Positions 24,701 through 36,333 of a DNA stretch of 64,000 bases are shown one piece after another. Origin of the DNA: Diplolepis rosae (taxonomy: Eukaryota; Arthropoda; Insecta; Hymenoptera; Diplolepididae); the NCBI GenBank assembly GCA_030998225.1, contig JAPYXD010000678.1:1240001-1304000 (forward strand), written 5' to 3'. Numbering within the stretch: the first letter of the stretch is position 1; every line of letters begins with the position of its first letter. Both the position numbers and the translations under genes were made by a program. The notes under the pieces are model-generated. The model saw nothing but the letters and a program-made list of their open reading frames with translations. It did not search any database and was not told the DNA's origin.

Positions 24701-26000
24701 AGAAGACATATTTCCTGTACAATGTTATATTTCTATTTTAGTCGACCAGACTACCACTTGTGCAGAAATTACTTGATCTGGCCCAAGTTAGAAACAAAAC
24801 ACCGCGTTTGATCTGTGCCCGGTCTGGATGGTTAAAAATCCAGCAAAGGACATTGCAATTATCTGTCCACCAGATCTGCTCTAGATTAGAAGTATCGTTT
24901 CATGTCGAACTAGGAATGCCATGCCTGGGCATAATCACGGCGACAACATAACTTCGGCACGGGCAGCTGCAAACATATTTTCTTCATGCAAATGCGCATT
25001 GCTTATTTTTTCCTTATTTAAATATTTCTCGAATAATCATATATGTGTATTTTGAATAAAGTTAAAGATTTATTGTTTTTCCAGTAATAATCTAACTTGC
25101 GCTCTAACCACATTAAAAAAAAAGTGTTCTAAATTTCATATGGGATTTAAAATAATGCACTAAAATTTTATTTAAAAAGTAACGGCAAAGTATTGGGTTA
25201 TTTTTTCAGTGACGGTAAAGCGTCACTTTTGAGTGGTAACGAGACGAACACTGCATTTTTCTATTTCTTCACGTAGAACCTAGTTCATTTTTGCTCAGTC
25301 AATGAATACTCAAAACGCTCAATATATGAATCAAGATAGTAAAATTGCAGTACCTAACTTAATGGGGCTACTTGCAAGTGAAACTCTTGATCTGATAACC
25401 CCTTTCAAGGATCTCGGAATTCTAAAGACTATATTTCTGCCCACAGATCCACATTTATAACGGCAATGATGATGGAAATATAAACGATCACCTTGATCCT
25501 CTTTAGCCTAGTCTTATTACTCGAGCGCAAAAGCGAAAGTAAACGCCTGTTCAAGCGGTTGTTCAGCCGTGAATAAAAACAAGACCTAACACCCTTACCT
25601 TGATTCTAAATTAACAATGCAGCAATGCCATTAACTCCTATCTGTGAGAAAACGTAGTGCACTTAACTCTCAGCTGGATTGTGCGGCGATTTTCCAACAT
25701 CAATGGAAGTATAATCGATAAAGCGATCGAATATTTACATCAGCTACCATTCAGACACATTGTCTGCTTACATTTATTGATTGCTTAAACCGATTACGTC
25801 AGTCGCAAAACATCGCAAGACCATATGAAACATGTTCCGTAAGATGTTTTTGAACAAGTAATCATCAAAAATATGAAAAGAAGACGCATTTCACGAGAAT
25901 GTTGAGTAAAAATTGTTGCAATCTGGTTGCAGCAATCAAGGAAACACCTGATTCATAAGTTTCTAGTTATGTTTGACATATATCCTTGCATTCCTTTCTA
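21793..26000. other. No gene confirmed
   Basis: About 4.2 kb of AT-rich DNA. Several frames of 60-110 codons occur (for example 21962-22300 plus and 23119-23340 minus), with no recognisable domain. A GC-richer patch lies at 24740-24970. Nothing here supports a gene call. Confidence 0.4.
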
Positions 26001-26002
26001 TA

Positions 26003-26653
26003 CACTGTTAGAAATTTCTGCCGTAATTTCCCCAAGTAAAAAAAAGTACAGAAATTCTGCAGAATCTCTGCACGATGCAGAATTTGTACAGGAAAATTGA
26101 CAGCAACATTTTTGAAATAATTATGTTGGAAGTAAATTTTGCGCAATAAATCTGCAAAAAAAGAGATAAAATAATTGTGCAGAGTGCATTCTGCATTTGT
26201 TTTTTACTTGTGTCCCGAAACACGTGACTGGAGTTTTATTCAGTTACAGTTCCGTAAAATTGAGATTGAATTTCAAAAAATCCAGTTACTTTTTAGTAAA
26301 TTTGAGAAACAATTTTTTAATTTTCAGTTACAATGTGTTGAATATTCTGATACTTGTCACAGGAATAATTGAACGTTTTAGGTAACTGAAATTTTATGCA
26401 GTTACATGTAAATGAAAATTTTTTTCCAGTTTTGTAATTTTATGATAAATTTTGTAAAAATTCTGTTACACTTTGGTAGTTTTAAAATCCAATTTATGAA
26501 AATCCAGTCAAGCTTCACAATATTAAGACAAAATTCAGTAGATTTTTCGCAATTTTTAGATACCTTTTCTCAAAAACATCATAAATATCGTCAAATTTTA
26601 CGTTACCTTTGTAGCATAAAATTTTTTTATATTTCAGAACATTTCTAACAGTC
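26003..26653. mobile_element. TA-flanked MITE, CACTGTT family (651 bp, contains a nested MITE)
   Basis: It starts TA|CACTGTTAGAAATTTCT and ends ATTTCTAACAGTC|TA. The right end of 17929-18168 is the same terminus in reverse (through CTGCCGTAATTT and CGTGTGACTGGAG). An internal phrase CTTTGGTAGTTTTAAAA matches the related element at 56137. A second, smaller element is nested at 26032-26213. Confidence 0.8.
26032..26213. mobile_element. Nested small MITE (about 180 bp)
   Basis: Ends CAAGTAAAAAA and TTTTTTACTTG with inverted TGCAGAAT/ATTCTGCA motifs. It interrupts sequence that is continuous in the copy ending at 18168, so it inserted later. Confidence 0.65.
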
Positions 26654-26706
26654 TAGCTTTAAAAGCTTAAGTATTGGCTCAAATTATTAGAAATATGCCA
26701 TTTCTT

Positions 26707-26994
26707 TTAAGGAATAAAAATCTGCAGACAAAAATTAATGATATATTGTGTACTGAAATATCTGATTTTACCCTTTTTCAAACGAAGTTTTCTTTTGAGG
26801 TACATAACTCGTCTATTATGGAGTGAACGAAGTATGTCCTTAGTTTCGTTATATGTTTCCTTTATCGAACACAAAAGCAAGTCTCGTCTTTGTAAGTCAT
26901 AGCCTCTAGCCCTAATAGACTCAGATTCGCATGTATTTCCACCTCTTTCCAACACAACTAAACTAGGTTCTGGGACTACCTTCGTACGATTCAT
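26707..26994 (-). CDS. Candidate coding exon or ORF, unknown product
   Basis: A minus-strand ATG at 26994 opens 95 codons. Residues 1-75 look protein-like: charged, with RGYDLQRRDLLL and a basic helix NRRVMYLKRKLRLKKG. A possible donor, AAGG|GTAAAATC, follows this part; beyond it the frame becomes hydrophobic and AT-driven. It starts beside a (GCGCC)n tract, a possible CpG-rich promoter. No family is recognised; a transposon-derived fragment is possible. Confidence 0.3.
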   Translation of the reverse strand: MNRTKVVPEPSLVVLERGGNTCESESIRARGYDLQRRDLLLCSIKETYNETKDILRSLHNRRVMYLKRKLRLKKGKIRYFSTQYIINFCLQIFIP

Positions 26995-26995
26995 A

Positions 26996-27025
26996 GCGCC
27001 GCGCCGCGCCGCGCCGCGTCGCGCT
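26996..27025. repeat. GCGCC tandem repeat
   Basis: About six units of the 5-mer GCGCC (with one variant) form an isolated GC-rich tract in AT-rich DNA, directly upstream of the 26707-26994 minus-strand frame. Confidence 0.85.
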
Positions 27026-27179
27026 GTAAAGCATACGCTTAGCTCAGGGCCTATACCGCCTAGAAACTTGCAACACTTCCTGTATCTAATAGGCTACAAG
27101 CAGTTGCACCATTATTCTACAATAATAACAATACACATATTAGGCTATTTCTATCTTAACATTTGACTGGTGTTGTAGT

Positions 27180-27640
27180 TATATACACACACACAAAATC
27201 TAGTTAAAGCAACCGGAATTCTGGTTAGGCCATATTTAACATTCTTTTCTAAATGTTTCTAAGAGATTTGCCAGTTATTTTTAAATAATTTAGTTAAAAT
27301 TAACCAGAATCACAGTTAGTTTTACCAGAAAAAAAATGTTAAATATGACTCAAACAAAATTTTTGTTTTTGTTAGTAATTCCTACGAGGATTTTCCGAAA
27401 CAAAAACTAGAGTTTTATACAGATACAATTCCGTGAGATTCAGATAAATTTGAGAAAATTAAGTTACTTTTTAGTAAATTTAAGAAACAAAGTTCAATTT
27501 TCAGTTACGATTTACTGAGTATTCCGATACTTGTAACTAAAAAATCTGAAATTTGAGGTTTCGGGTAATTGAAAATTTTTGGAAATTTCAATCACTTGTT
27601 TTTTAACTTTGAAATAGATTTGCTTAAAAGTGTTGTAAAT
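27180..27640. repeat. Inverted repeat and CACTGTT-family interior fragment
   Basis: 27228-27255 (CCATATTTAACATTCTTTT) is complementary to 27328-27350. From about 27393 to 27640 the sequence matches the interior of 26003-26653 (GAGTTTTAT, ACTTTTTAGTAAATTT), so it is a second, end-less copy. Confidence 0.55.
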
Positions 27641-28303
27641 TTTTTTTAAATTTTCAGTTTGCACTCAAAGACTTTGATCTGTAGTTTTTAATATTACTTT
27701 AGTGATAATTCGAAAAACAGATGATAATTTAGGATATGGCTGCTTAATTTGGAAATTTACTATATCATATACTAAACTTTGATGTTTATAACTTATGGAT
27801 TCTTTTTGTAAAAAATCCTGTCAAAATGTCAATACTCTCCTGAAGCAACTAAAAAATTGTCATGATAATATGGGAAAGTAAGACCTCCTTAGAAAAGGAA
27901 ATTCCTAGAGTAGACTGGAAAAATTGTTTTAAATTATTCAGATTTCACAAATGAGAATAGGAAAAATGTAGCAGTGTTGGATAGTAACTCGCTAAAATTA
28001 ACGAAGTCATTTTAAAAGTTACGTTACTTGTAACTTTTTCAGTAACTTTGTTACTTTTCGAAAAAAGTAACTGTAATGCAACTTAATTACTATTTTCCCA
28101 GTAACTGGTAACTTTGTTTCAGTTACTTTTCCGTTACTTTGTACTTTTTTGTGTATCTTTCTTTTGATAGCTTTTATACAAAGGATGAGAATTTTAAAAA
28201 TTGCGCGTGATGAGAAAACAAAAGATTATCCATATATTTATAGTTGAAATATATATTCTCCACTTATCAGAACACGTTGAGTATTTTTCATTTTATATAT
28301 TTT

Positions 28304-29397
28304 TACATTCTCATCATGAATGAGAAGGTATTGGTTTTATGTGAAAAATGGCTTTCGAAATTTTCATCAAATCTTTACGTTTTGAGACCCCCTGAGTCAG
28401 AAAAAATGGTTTTTACGAAAGTGTCTGTCTGTCTGTCTGTCTGTAGGTCGTGTGCGGCATAACTCTCGATAGAATTATCAGATTGAATTGAGCTTTGGTA
28501 CACTTTATCGGAGCCGAAAAAGTAAGGACAAGTTCGTTAACCAGCCACATCCAATCAAAATTGAGGGATTGAGCACTACTTTTGTGTTTTTGAAAATAAT
28601 TTTTTGAAAAAATAAAAAATTTCAATACTGGTTTTTGATAGTGCTCATAAATCTCTACAAATTATCCTGATAACATTTTTTGATTAAATCAAAATTAGAA
28701 ATGTTACAGCATATTCAAATTCGAAAAAAGTCAATATCAAAATTCCATTTTCCAGTTAAATTATACGAAATACGAAAAAACGTTATGATACAATATTATT
28801 AAATAAATAAAGACCTACAAATTTGCATTATAACATTTTTTCATAAGATGCATATTTTTCTTTTTAATTAAAAAAAAAAACTATGGAAAATCCAAAATTC
28901 AATTTTTTAACAATAATATTCGAAATACGAAAAAAACGTAAGAATACAAAGTTTGTCGTTTCAAAAAGATCTACAAATTTTGTTTGACACAGTTTCTGAT
29001 AAAAGATATATTTTTCGTTTCAATTCCAAAAAATACGATTAAAATTCAAAAATTCCATTTTTTAGACAAAATATGTGAGATGCAAAAAAAACGTTTAGAT
29101 GGAAAATTGTTTGCCTAAATGAGGTCTACAAATTCTCATTAAGACATTTCGGGACAGGATTTATATTTTATGTTTTGATTTTTAATATTAAAAAAATTCG
29201 ATTTTTTCGCCAAAATATGTGAGATACGAAATAAGCGTTGTTCTGGAAAATCGTTTCCTTAAATAAAGTCTACGATTGTTTTTCCTTTTTGAGAGATTTG
29301 GAAGATAATAAATTTATCAATAATCATGTAATTTATTAAAAAGTTACTGAAATGTATACAGAAAATCGAGCGAGAAGCGCGAGCGCCATGATGAGAA
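28304..29397 (-). mobile_element. Repeat family R, copy 2 (inside the hAT-type element)
   Basis: It is the reverse complement of copy 1 for about 700 bp and then extends beyond what copy 1 retains. Both ends carry CATTCTCATCATG in inverted orientation, so the full family unit is about 1.1 kb with a short TIR. A CG-rich stretch (GCGAGAAGCGCGAGCGCC) precedes one end. Internal segments of roughly 140 bp (TTTGTAG near TACGAAA) repeat in diverged form. It is nonautonomous. Confidence 0.75.
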
Positions 29398-29648
29398 TGT
29401 GTTCCTTAAGGCTGATAGAGCCTTAAGTAAATTGAATTTCCTGTTTCACTTAAATTCAAAAAGAAATTGAGTGACTTTGAGAAAATGTGTAATTAACATC
29501 ATCTGTAATATTATTATAAAATTGGTTTGAGCTTCAGTATCAAATTATAATAAATAAACTTGAATGTATGTGAAGAGCACAAGACCGAGCGCGAATTTTT
29601 TTAAATTATTTTATTTCAATCTTTCCGGATTGAAAAATTAGGCGGGAT

Positions 29649-29666
29649 GGGGGGGGGGGGGGGGGG
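29649..29666. repeat. Poly-G tract
   Basis: A run of about 18 G within the hAT-type element. Its length is prone to sequencing and assembly error. Confidence 0.8.
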
Positions 29667-29768
29667 TATGAAAAGTATCTTTTAAAGTAACTTAAGTTAC
29701 TTTCATCTGTAATTGTAGCTGCAAGGAGTTACTATTTATAGAGGAATTTACCCAACATTGAAATGTAG

Positions 29769-32170
29769 CCCTTTTAAACAAAAGATACTAAACACGTGGT
29801 TAGGCAAATTAAATTTTGGGTCTATATCCAAGCAAATATAATTCACAATTTATTTTCGACAAACACAACTTATACTGATATCATAGTCAAGTACATTCTA
29901 AATAAATAACTATAAGCTTTATATATTGAATAAATGAATGACAGACGGTACAAGTATGTAAAATTTTTCAGAGAAATTAACCCCCCACCGGAAATTATCT
30001 TGCACAGACATTAGTTAGGAAAATTGATGCATTTAGCATAAATTTTTGGTCTGAGATCGGAACGACAAGTTTTCTCTTGGGAACCTCCTTTTCAGTATCA
30101 ATGCAGATGACAAGAGACAACGTCTTGTGTAAAATCCCTATAAGGAACTTGAACGTATCCTTTCTAATTGTGTACTTGTGTAAAGAAACACCCAATGTTA
30201 CTTGGAGTGACACAAAGTCAATTCTAATGGGAGTAACATGGAACCTCTTTTATGTTATTAAGTATCCATTTAATTCTTATACAACGTAAACGTTTTTACA
30301 TTATATAAAGACAAGAAAAAGTCTAATCAGTAAATGTTTAACATTCTTAAACTCAATTTTATCATACTACTCTACGAATTTTATTATCTACCATTTTACA
30401 ATATTACTAATAAACACAATAATACATATAAATAAATGACTTAACGTAAAACCATAAGAAACTCTTTTACTATATATTATTATTTAGTACACCGAACTGT
30501 AAAATAATAAATTATTATGATAATAATCACTCTCATTTAATGTAAGATAGATGTGTGCTTAATGATAATAACACTTCATGTATAAGGAATTTCTATTAAC
30601 GAAAGGCACACCTCGCAAATCTGTAATCTATCTACTTGCAGTGCAATGTCTAGCCTACAGCCTCTAGCCTATTGTAGCCGACAGGCAACAATTAAAGCGC
30701 TTACGCCTACTATAACTACCGTAATGATGACTCTGCTAAAAAAATTTATTTACAATCTTTTATAACTCAAAAAGAAATAGCTATTTCTTAAACAACCAAT
30801 ATTACTTGTCTTATATTCTAAACACTGCACAGAAAGCTTCATTTATTCAAGATATTCAGAGCATTTAACATCCAACAAGTATTGGTCGTATAAAAATCTT
30901 TCCTCATGTACTTCATCAAGCTTTATGACGTATATAATTTTTCTCTATTTGTATAATTCCTTTTTATCAATATAATATCATTATATTCTGTAAAACGTAA
31001 ATAAAAAATTATGAAAGCCAGAACATGATTTTCAATATTTACCTTATTTAAAAGTAAGGGTTTCTTAAAATGCTTTTAGTATAATAAAAAATTATTTTAC
31101 CTATAACATTAATGGCCCATTAGTGTTATTCTTTAAGGTTTTAACGCTTTCTGTTTTCTCAATGATTGCTTCCTTATTCCACTTTCTTGGCGATTACTTT
31201 TAATACCTTAAATAATATCAATATATTTTTCAATTTTTTGTATCCTATGTAACTCTAAATTCAAAATATGTTAAACCTTAAAATAATTACTCGAACTAAT
31301 ACAGTATTACTATAAGATTTTCTTATCATAAGTTATAATGGCAAAAATATCCATCATTAAAGGTATATCTTTGAAAGATCGTAAAAATATCCCAAGACTT
31401 GAAAATAATTACACTAACGAGGATGTTACATTGGAACATATAATTATAATAAACCTAAAATTAACTGTGATTGCTGATTAAAGATGTACACCTATGAATG
31501 CTAACAAGAATTTTTTTAACAAAACATAAAAATACAGTCCTTCTATACAAGAAACTTTCTCATAGATCAAATCATCAAATATAATGCTCACGTTTATTCC
31601 ACACAAAAGGAAGTTTCTTGGAAACATTTCGACAGAAATGTTGCGCGCAAAAGAAATAATGACCTTAGAAGTCGATCCTCTTACAATCAAGCGTAAATGC
31701 TCATCGCACATGGCGTCAACTTTTGTCCACTTTTGCCTCAAGGAGGTTAATTTCATGCACACAAATCGAGATAAATCTAATAAAAGACAAGATCGATAGT
31801 TTATTGGTCCCATTGCTGAATAAATCTTGCCTTAGAGAGTACGAGACCACCATTTAGAATAGGTCATAAATGATTTTTTATTGTAATAAAATGCGACAAG
31901 GCGCACGCCCTGTTCGTCTACGTCTGTACCAATTCTTTATCGAAGTATCTTTTCCCTCCGGGTGTACATACGTATAAAAATATACATTGATACATAGAGC
32001 TGAACAACTGTGCAAGACGCAGCTGCAACATTACAAAGCCTCAGATATTGCAAAACCACACCCGCAATTGATCTTTTTTTCAATTCTAAGTAATATTTGT
32101 GGCATAAATAACAAATTTTATGCCTAGGACTTGAGTCTAAGTTGAAATTTAAAAATTCGTTCGCCTCGCG
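29769..32170. other. No gene confirmed
   Basis: AT-rich. Minus-strand frames at 29995-30213 and 31478-31813 have somewhat balanced composition, but no recognisable domain and no convincing splice sites. Nothing else was seen. Confidence 0.4.
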
Positions 32171-32420
32171 GGCATATTCTCATCGCGCGAATTTCGCTTT
32201 GCTCCAAAGTTTGAACGCGCCTTGTGCGCGCGATTTGATCGTCGCGCTTCGAGCTCCGTTTCAAATGAAAAAGAAAATTCAATTTATTTATTTTTATTTT
32301 CAATAATGTTTTTTTAAAACCAAAACATAAAATATACATCTTGTCAAAAAATATCGTACTGAGAATTTGTAGAGCTCATTTAGGCAAATAATTTTTCGTC
32401 TGCGCGTTTTTTTCATATGT
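32171..32420 (+). mobile_element. R-family end fragment, plus orientation
   Basis: ATATTCTCATCGCGCGAATTTCGC resembles the CG-rich terminus of R copy 2 read inward. It is followed by R-like text (AACATAAAATATACAT, GAATTTGTAGAGCTC). It is probably the left part of the disrupted copy 3. Confidence 0.5.
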
Positions 32421-32439
32421 CATAAATACATTTTATGTG

Positions 32440-32860
32440 CAATCCGGCGCGTAAACTCGATTTTACGCTACAGTTGAGAGTAGCGTAATTTTGTGTATTA
32501 CGATACAGAGGAATGTAATGTAAAAATTGAACTGCGCATGTGCCTATAACCATACAGCGGAGCGTAATCTTCTTATTCTTCTTCTTCTTTTTCGTACAGC
32601 GTTGGCACCGTACTGACAAAGCCTTGTACATTTGAACTGCGCATGCGTCTATTGCAATACGCTGCTACTACACAAGATCGATAAAATCAAAATGGCCGGA
32701 ACTAGTCGCGAAATATCAAGTGTAATGACTAGCGCCGCAAACAACTACAATACTAGATTAGATTCGAATGTACACGCATAACAACTCGTATACGCACCGA
32801 AGTCACATAAAATAGAATATGTGCCAATGCACACAATTCCGGTAATTACGAGACTCGCTT
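32440..32860. other. GC-richer stretch with direct repeats, no gene seen
   Basis: GAACTGCGCATG occurs twice (about 32530 and 32634), the second as TGCGCATGCG. A CTTCTT-rich tract lies between. Inverted ACGCTAC/GTAGCG pairs are near 32466-32486. It may be an unrecognised small element. Confidence 0.4.
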
Positions 32861-32862
32861 AA

Positions 32863-33097
32863 CCCTCCGCTACCAAACATATGAGGGATTCCCTCAGTGG
32901 GGTCAGTTTTTTCGAAATAACTTCTAATTTACGCTTCACACAGTCTGGTCCGTTTGAATACATTTCCACGAATTATCCCTGGAGTTTTTTGTAGCAATAA
33001 AAAATGTTCCAGTAGAATACTCATTCAATAATCACTTTTCAAAACCAAAGGTGACGTGAATTCTGAGGGAATCCCTCCATAGTTTGGTAACGGAGGG
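32863..33097. mobile_element. TTAA-flanked (piggyBac-type) MITE with CCCTCCG ends (235 bp)
   Basis: TTAA at 32859-32862 and 33098-33101 flanks CCCTCCGCTACCAAAC and GTTTGGTAACGGAGGG. The inverted repeat continues through GAGGGATTCCCTCAG. CCC termini next to TTAA are typical of piggyBac relatives. No coding sequence. Confidence 0.9.
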
Positions 33098-33438
33098 TTA
33101 AAATGCTCGCAGAACTGATCGCGTTTTGGCTTCGTCTCGGCTTTGTCTCGGCTTCGATCTCCTGCGAGCATTGTCGCTCGTCGCGTAATAACTCTCATTT
33201 TGCGCCTAGGCACATAATATACTATTATCAGATACTGTACCGGACAAAATTTGTAGACCTTATTGAAGTGAACAATTTTGCCTCCTTACGTTTTATTCAT
33301 ATTGGAAAGTCCCAGAAGTAATTGCCGATTTCATATATAGATGTCTTTGACCATCTTTTTGAATGGCTTCTTTCAATGTCATGATTTTTTCCGTCTGGAA
33401 TTTGTTAGCTGTTACTCTTAGCTTGCTTTAAAAACAAA

Positions 33439-34191
33439 TTGCGAAAGAACGCAACACATGCTGCTAAAAAGTTACGTGATGTGTATGGTGAGGAAGCCTT
33501 AAAAAACAGACAATGTCGACATTGGTTTGATAAATTCCGTTCTGGGCATTTTTTACTCAAAGGTGAGCAATGTTCAGGTGGGCCAAATGAAGTTGATCAT
33601 AACCAAATCAAAGCCATAAGCGGATCGGATTGTCATCTAACTGTGCGAGAGATAAAAGAAGTGTTAAAAATATCAAAATCAATAATTAAGCGTCATATAC
33701 AACGTCTTGGACTCGTTAAAACACTTGATATTTCGATTCCACATAAATTGAAAGAAGTTCATTTAACAAAACGTATCAATGCTTGTGATTTGCATTTTAA
33801 ACGCAATGAATTCGATTCTTTTTTTAAACGAATTATCACTAGTGATGAAAAATGGATTGTTTACAATAACGTGGTCCGAAAAGGATCATGGTCGAAGCGT
33901 GATGAACCACCGCAAACAACATCGAAAGCTGAATTGCATAAAAAAAAAAAATTATGCTGTCTGTTTAGTGGGATTGGAAAGGTGTGAAATATTTTGAGCT
34001 ACTTCCAAGGAACCAAACGATTAATTCGCATGTCTACTGTCGTCAGCTGAACAAATTAAACGCAACGGTCAAAGAAAAAAAGTCAGAATTTGTAAATCGT
34101 AAAGGAGTAATTTTTCACGATGATAACGCTACACCACACACATCTTTAGCCACTCGTCAAAAATTATTAACACTGGGAGAAAAAACATGGT
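33439..34191 (+). pseudogene. Mariner transposase relic 2, N-terminal and catalytic part
   Basis: The frame from 33439 reads HTH-type mariner sequence (HWFDKFRSG; HLTVREIKEVLKISKS), then RIITSDEKWIVYNN with the first catalytic Asp, then GSWSKRDEP. A frameshift and stop at about 33950-33985 break it. It resumes in another frame with KYFELLPRNQTINSHVYCRQL and FHDDNATPHTS, which holds the second catalytic Asp. It stops at 34191, where an insertion begins. Mauritiana/mellifera-like by motif; inactive. Confidence 0.88.
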
Positions 34192-34194
34192 GAA

Positions 34195-34630
34195 ATCAAC
34201 GGGAAAGAGTCCCATCGCCAATTTCACGTTGACGTAGCGTTGCTCCCCCGGTGGATCACCGGTGCCATTCAACGTTGCACTGACGGTAGAGCCAACGTAG
34301 AATCACCCAAAAATGATCAGCTGTGGCAATACTCGCGATTGTTCTTTTCAGTTCTTTTGTTTTCCTTATAAATGTTTTCCTAATTATATATGCCAATTTC
34401 ATAATGGATATGAAATTGCGTCATCGTGTAATATTTTCAAATCACACGACGTTCCAGCGTTAAGATTCCCAGTGAATTGACGGGGCTGACATAGCTGGAT
34501 TAACGTGAGTTTTCAACCCTACATTGGCGTTGGCAGCACGTTAACCTAACGTTGTAAAGGCGCCGATGCTCCTTCCCGTCAATGCAACGGGATTTTCCGT
34601 ATAACCTGACAATTTTTTTTCGCAGTGAAG
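34195..34630. mobile_element. GC-richer insert splitting the mariner transposase (about 435 bp)
   Basis: It lies between the LGEKTW block and the PDLAPSDYY block of the transposase. It is clearly more GC-rich than its host. The ends are imperfectly inverted (ACGGGAAAGAG with the complement of CTCCTTCCCGT). It carries several AACGTTG/CAACG motifs in both orientations. No coding frame. Exact boundaries are uncertain by about 10-20 bp. Confidence 0.6.
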
Positions 34631-34653
34631 GTTTGGTTGTGAACTGATGTCGA

Positions 34654-34907
34654 CCATATAGCCCTGACCTTGCACCATCAGATTACTATTTATTTCAATC
34701 TTTGTAGAACTCCTTGAATGGTAAAACTTTCAATGATGTTGAAGCTTTGAAATCCCACTTGGTTCAGTTTTTTGCCGATAAAGACCAGAAGTTCTATGAG
34801 CGTGGAATCATAAAGTTACCAGAAAGATGGCAAAAGGTCATTGAAAAAAATGGAAAATATATCATTGATCAAAGTTCATTCCTTATATTTAAAAAAATGT
34901 GTTTAAT
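34654..34907 (+). pseudogene. Mariner transposase relic 2, C-terminal part
   Basis: It reads PDLAPSDYYLFQSL, a stop codon, then NSLNGKTFNDVEALKSHL and DQKFYERGIIKLPERW, ending near NGKYIID. The third catalytic Asp (SDYY) is present. It continues the relic at 33439-34191 beyond the insert. Confidence 0.88.
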
Positions 34908-35262
34908 TTGTATGAAAAAATCGGTAATTACTTTTGGGACAACCCAATATTTCACATGTTATGGTTAAAAACTTGAATTTTCGATTTTCAGGAGCATTTT
35001 TTTAAATTAAAAAGAAAAATATACATTTGATAAAAAAATATAACAATTTGAATTCGTAGACCTTTTTGTAGAAAACAATTTTGTATGATAACGTTTCTTC
35101 GTAACTCGTATAATTTAACTGAAAAATGGAATTTAGATATTAACTTTTATCAAGTTTTATCATACTGTAACTTTCCTAATTTCGGTTTAATGGAAAAATG
35201 TTATGAGTGTAATTAGTAGAGATTTATGAGCACTATCAGAAACCAATATTGCATGATTTGAT

Positions 35263-36333
35263 TTAAAAAGAAAAAGAATTTAAAAACTCAAAAAATGCTA
35301 TACTATAACATATAACACAGTAATCATCCAAACAAAATAACAAAGTGAATAATTTTTTAACTCTTCCCCCCATTTTGTATGGTAATGACTTTGTAAACAT
35401 TAGGGAGAATAAATTTTAGCAAAAGAAATAGAAGTGAAAGGATTTTCCATTTTATTTTTGTGTTTTTCAATTTCTAGGCTGAAGAAGCATTCTTCGAAAA
35501 AATGTTATCAGTAAGAATAATTATATTTTCATGCAAAATAAATAAACCTGAATAATAAAATTACTCTATTAAAAAAAAGTGAGTCAAAATTAGTGAAATT
35601 TGTTCTTTATATCAGTTTCTTTTGCATGAAAAAAAGTATTATAACTAATAACATTTTTTCAAAAAACACTACTTTACTGGAGATATTCAAAAAATAAGAT
35701 ACTTCCTCACAGTTATCCATTGGCAGCAATACACTCAGTGTACGATGAAGTAACTTCCAGTATTAATGGAAGTGAAAATACCTAATTTAGAATAATTGAG
35801 GAATACGTAGTCAGTCAAATTTAAAGTAGAAAATACGGATTTTAAATCATTGTATAGAAATATTTTAAAACATTTGTGCATTAAATTTAAACTCCAAAAC
35901 GATATATGATCATAACATTAGACTCTTATGCTCTATGAAACAATTCTTTAAAGTATTATTATTTACTTAAGTTTTATTTTATGACATGACTAAAGTAATA
36001 GACACCATCAAATGTAAATGGTAGTAATGAAAGTTAAAAAAAAAAGTGCGGCCTTTGAAAGTTTACAAAGAATGCTGCTTGAATATAACACAAATCGTAT
36101 GGTAATTTCTTACAAGGAAAAGTCATTTCTTAAAAGCAAAAAGACACATACTCAAGTTTATTTACCAATTCTATTCAATTCAATTTTTACTGGGTAGTTA
36201 GAAGTACAAAACGGTGATACTAATGAAGCGTCGCATAGCGCGAAAAATGTATAAAATTAATAAAGTATATTAGTAGCCTAATGATAAATAGCATTATCAT
36301 TACAATGATTTTCCTAAGTAAATCTATAACATA
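35263..36333. other. No gene seen
   Basis: AT-rich sequence after R copy 3. Only short frames. Confidence 0.5.

Larger units (their letters stand above)
27972..29760. mobile_element. hAT-type element with perfect 8-bp target duplication (1789 bp, composite)
   Basis: AAATGTAG occurs immediately before (27964-27971) and after (29761-29768). The ends are CAGTGTTGGATAGTAACT and the complement of a right end reading CAATGTTGGGTAAATT, which fit hAT termini. Near the left end (27993-28140) are many inverted GTAACTTTGTTAC motifs, and matching GTAAC motifs lie near the right end (29685-29735). The middle is occupied by an inserted R copy. No hAT transposase is present. Confidence 0.85.
33302..34947 (+). 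mobile_element. Mariner element with both TIRs, disrupted
   Basis: TA at 33300-33301 and 34948-34949 flanks inverted ends (TTGGAAAGTCCCAGAAGTAA and the complement of TTACTTTTGGGACAACCCAA). Inside is a plus-strand mariner transposase relic and, within that, a GC-richer insertion. Without the insert it is about 1.2 kb, a normal mariner length. Confidence 0.88.
33225..35262 (+). mobile_element. Repeat family R, copy 3, split by a mariner
   Basis: 33230-33300 (GACAAAATTTGTAGACCTTA) and 34950-35262 (through GATTTATGAGCACTATCAG) match consecutive parts of R copy 1 (about 10-75 and about 85-370). The mariner lies exactly between them at a TA. This copy is much more diverged than copies 1 and 2. Confidence 0.75.
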
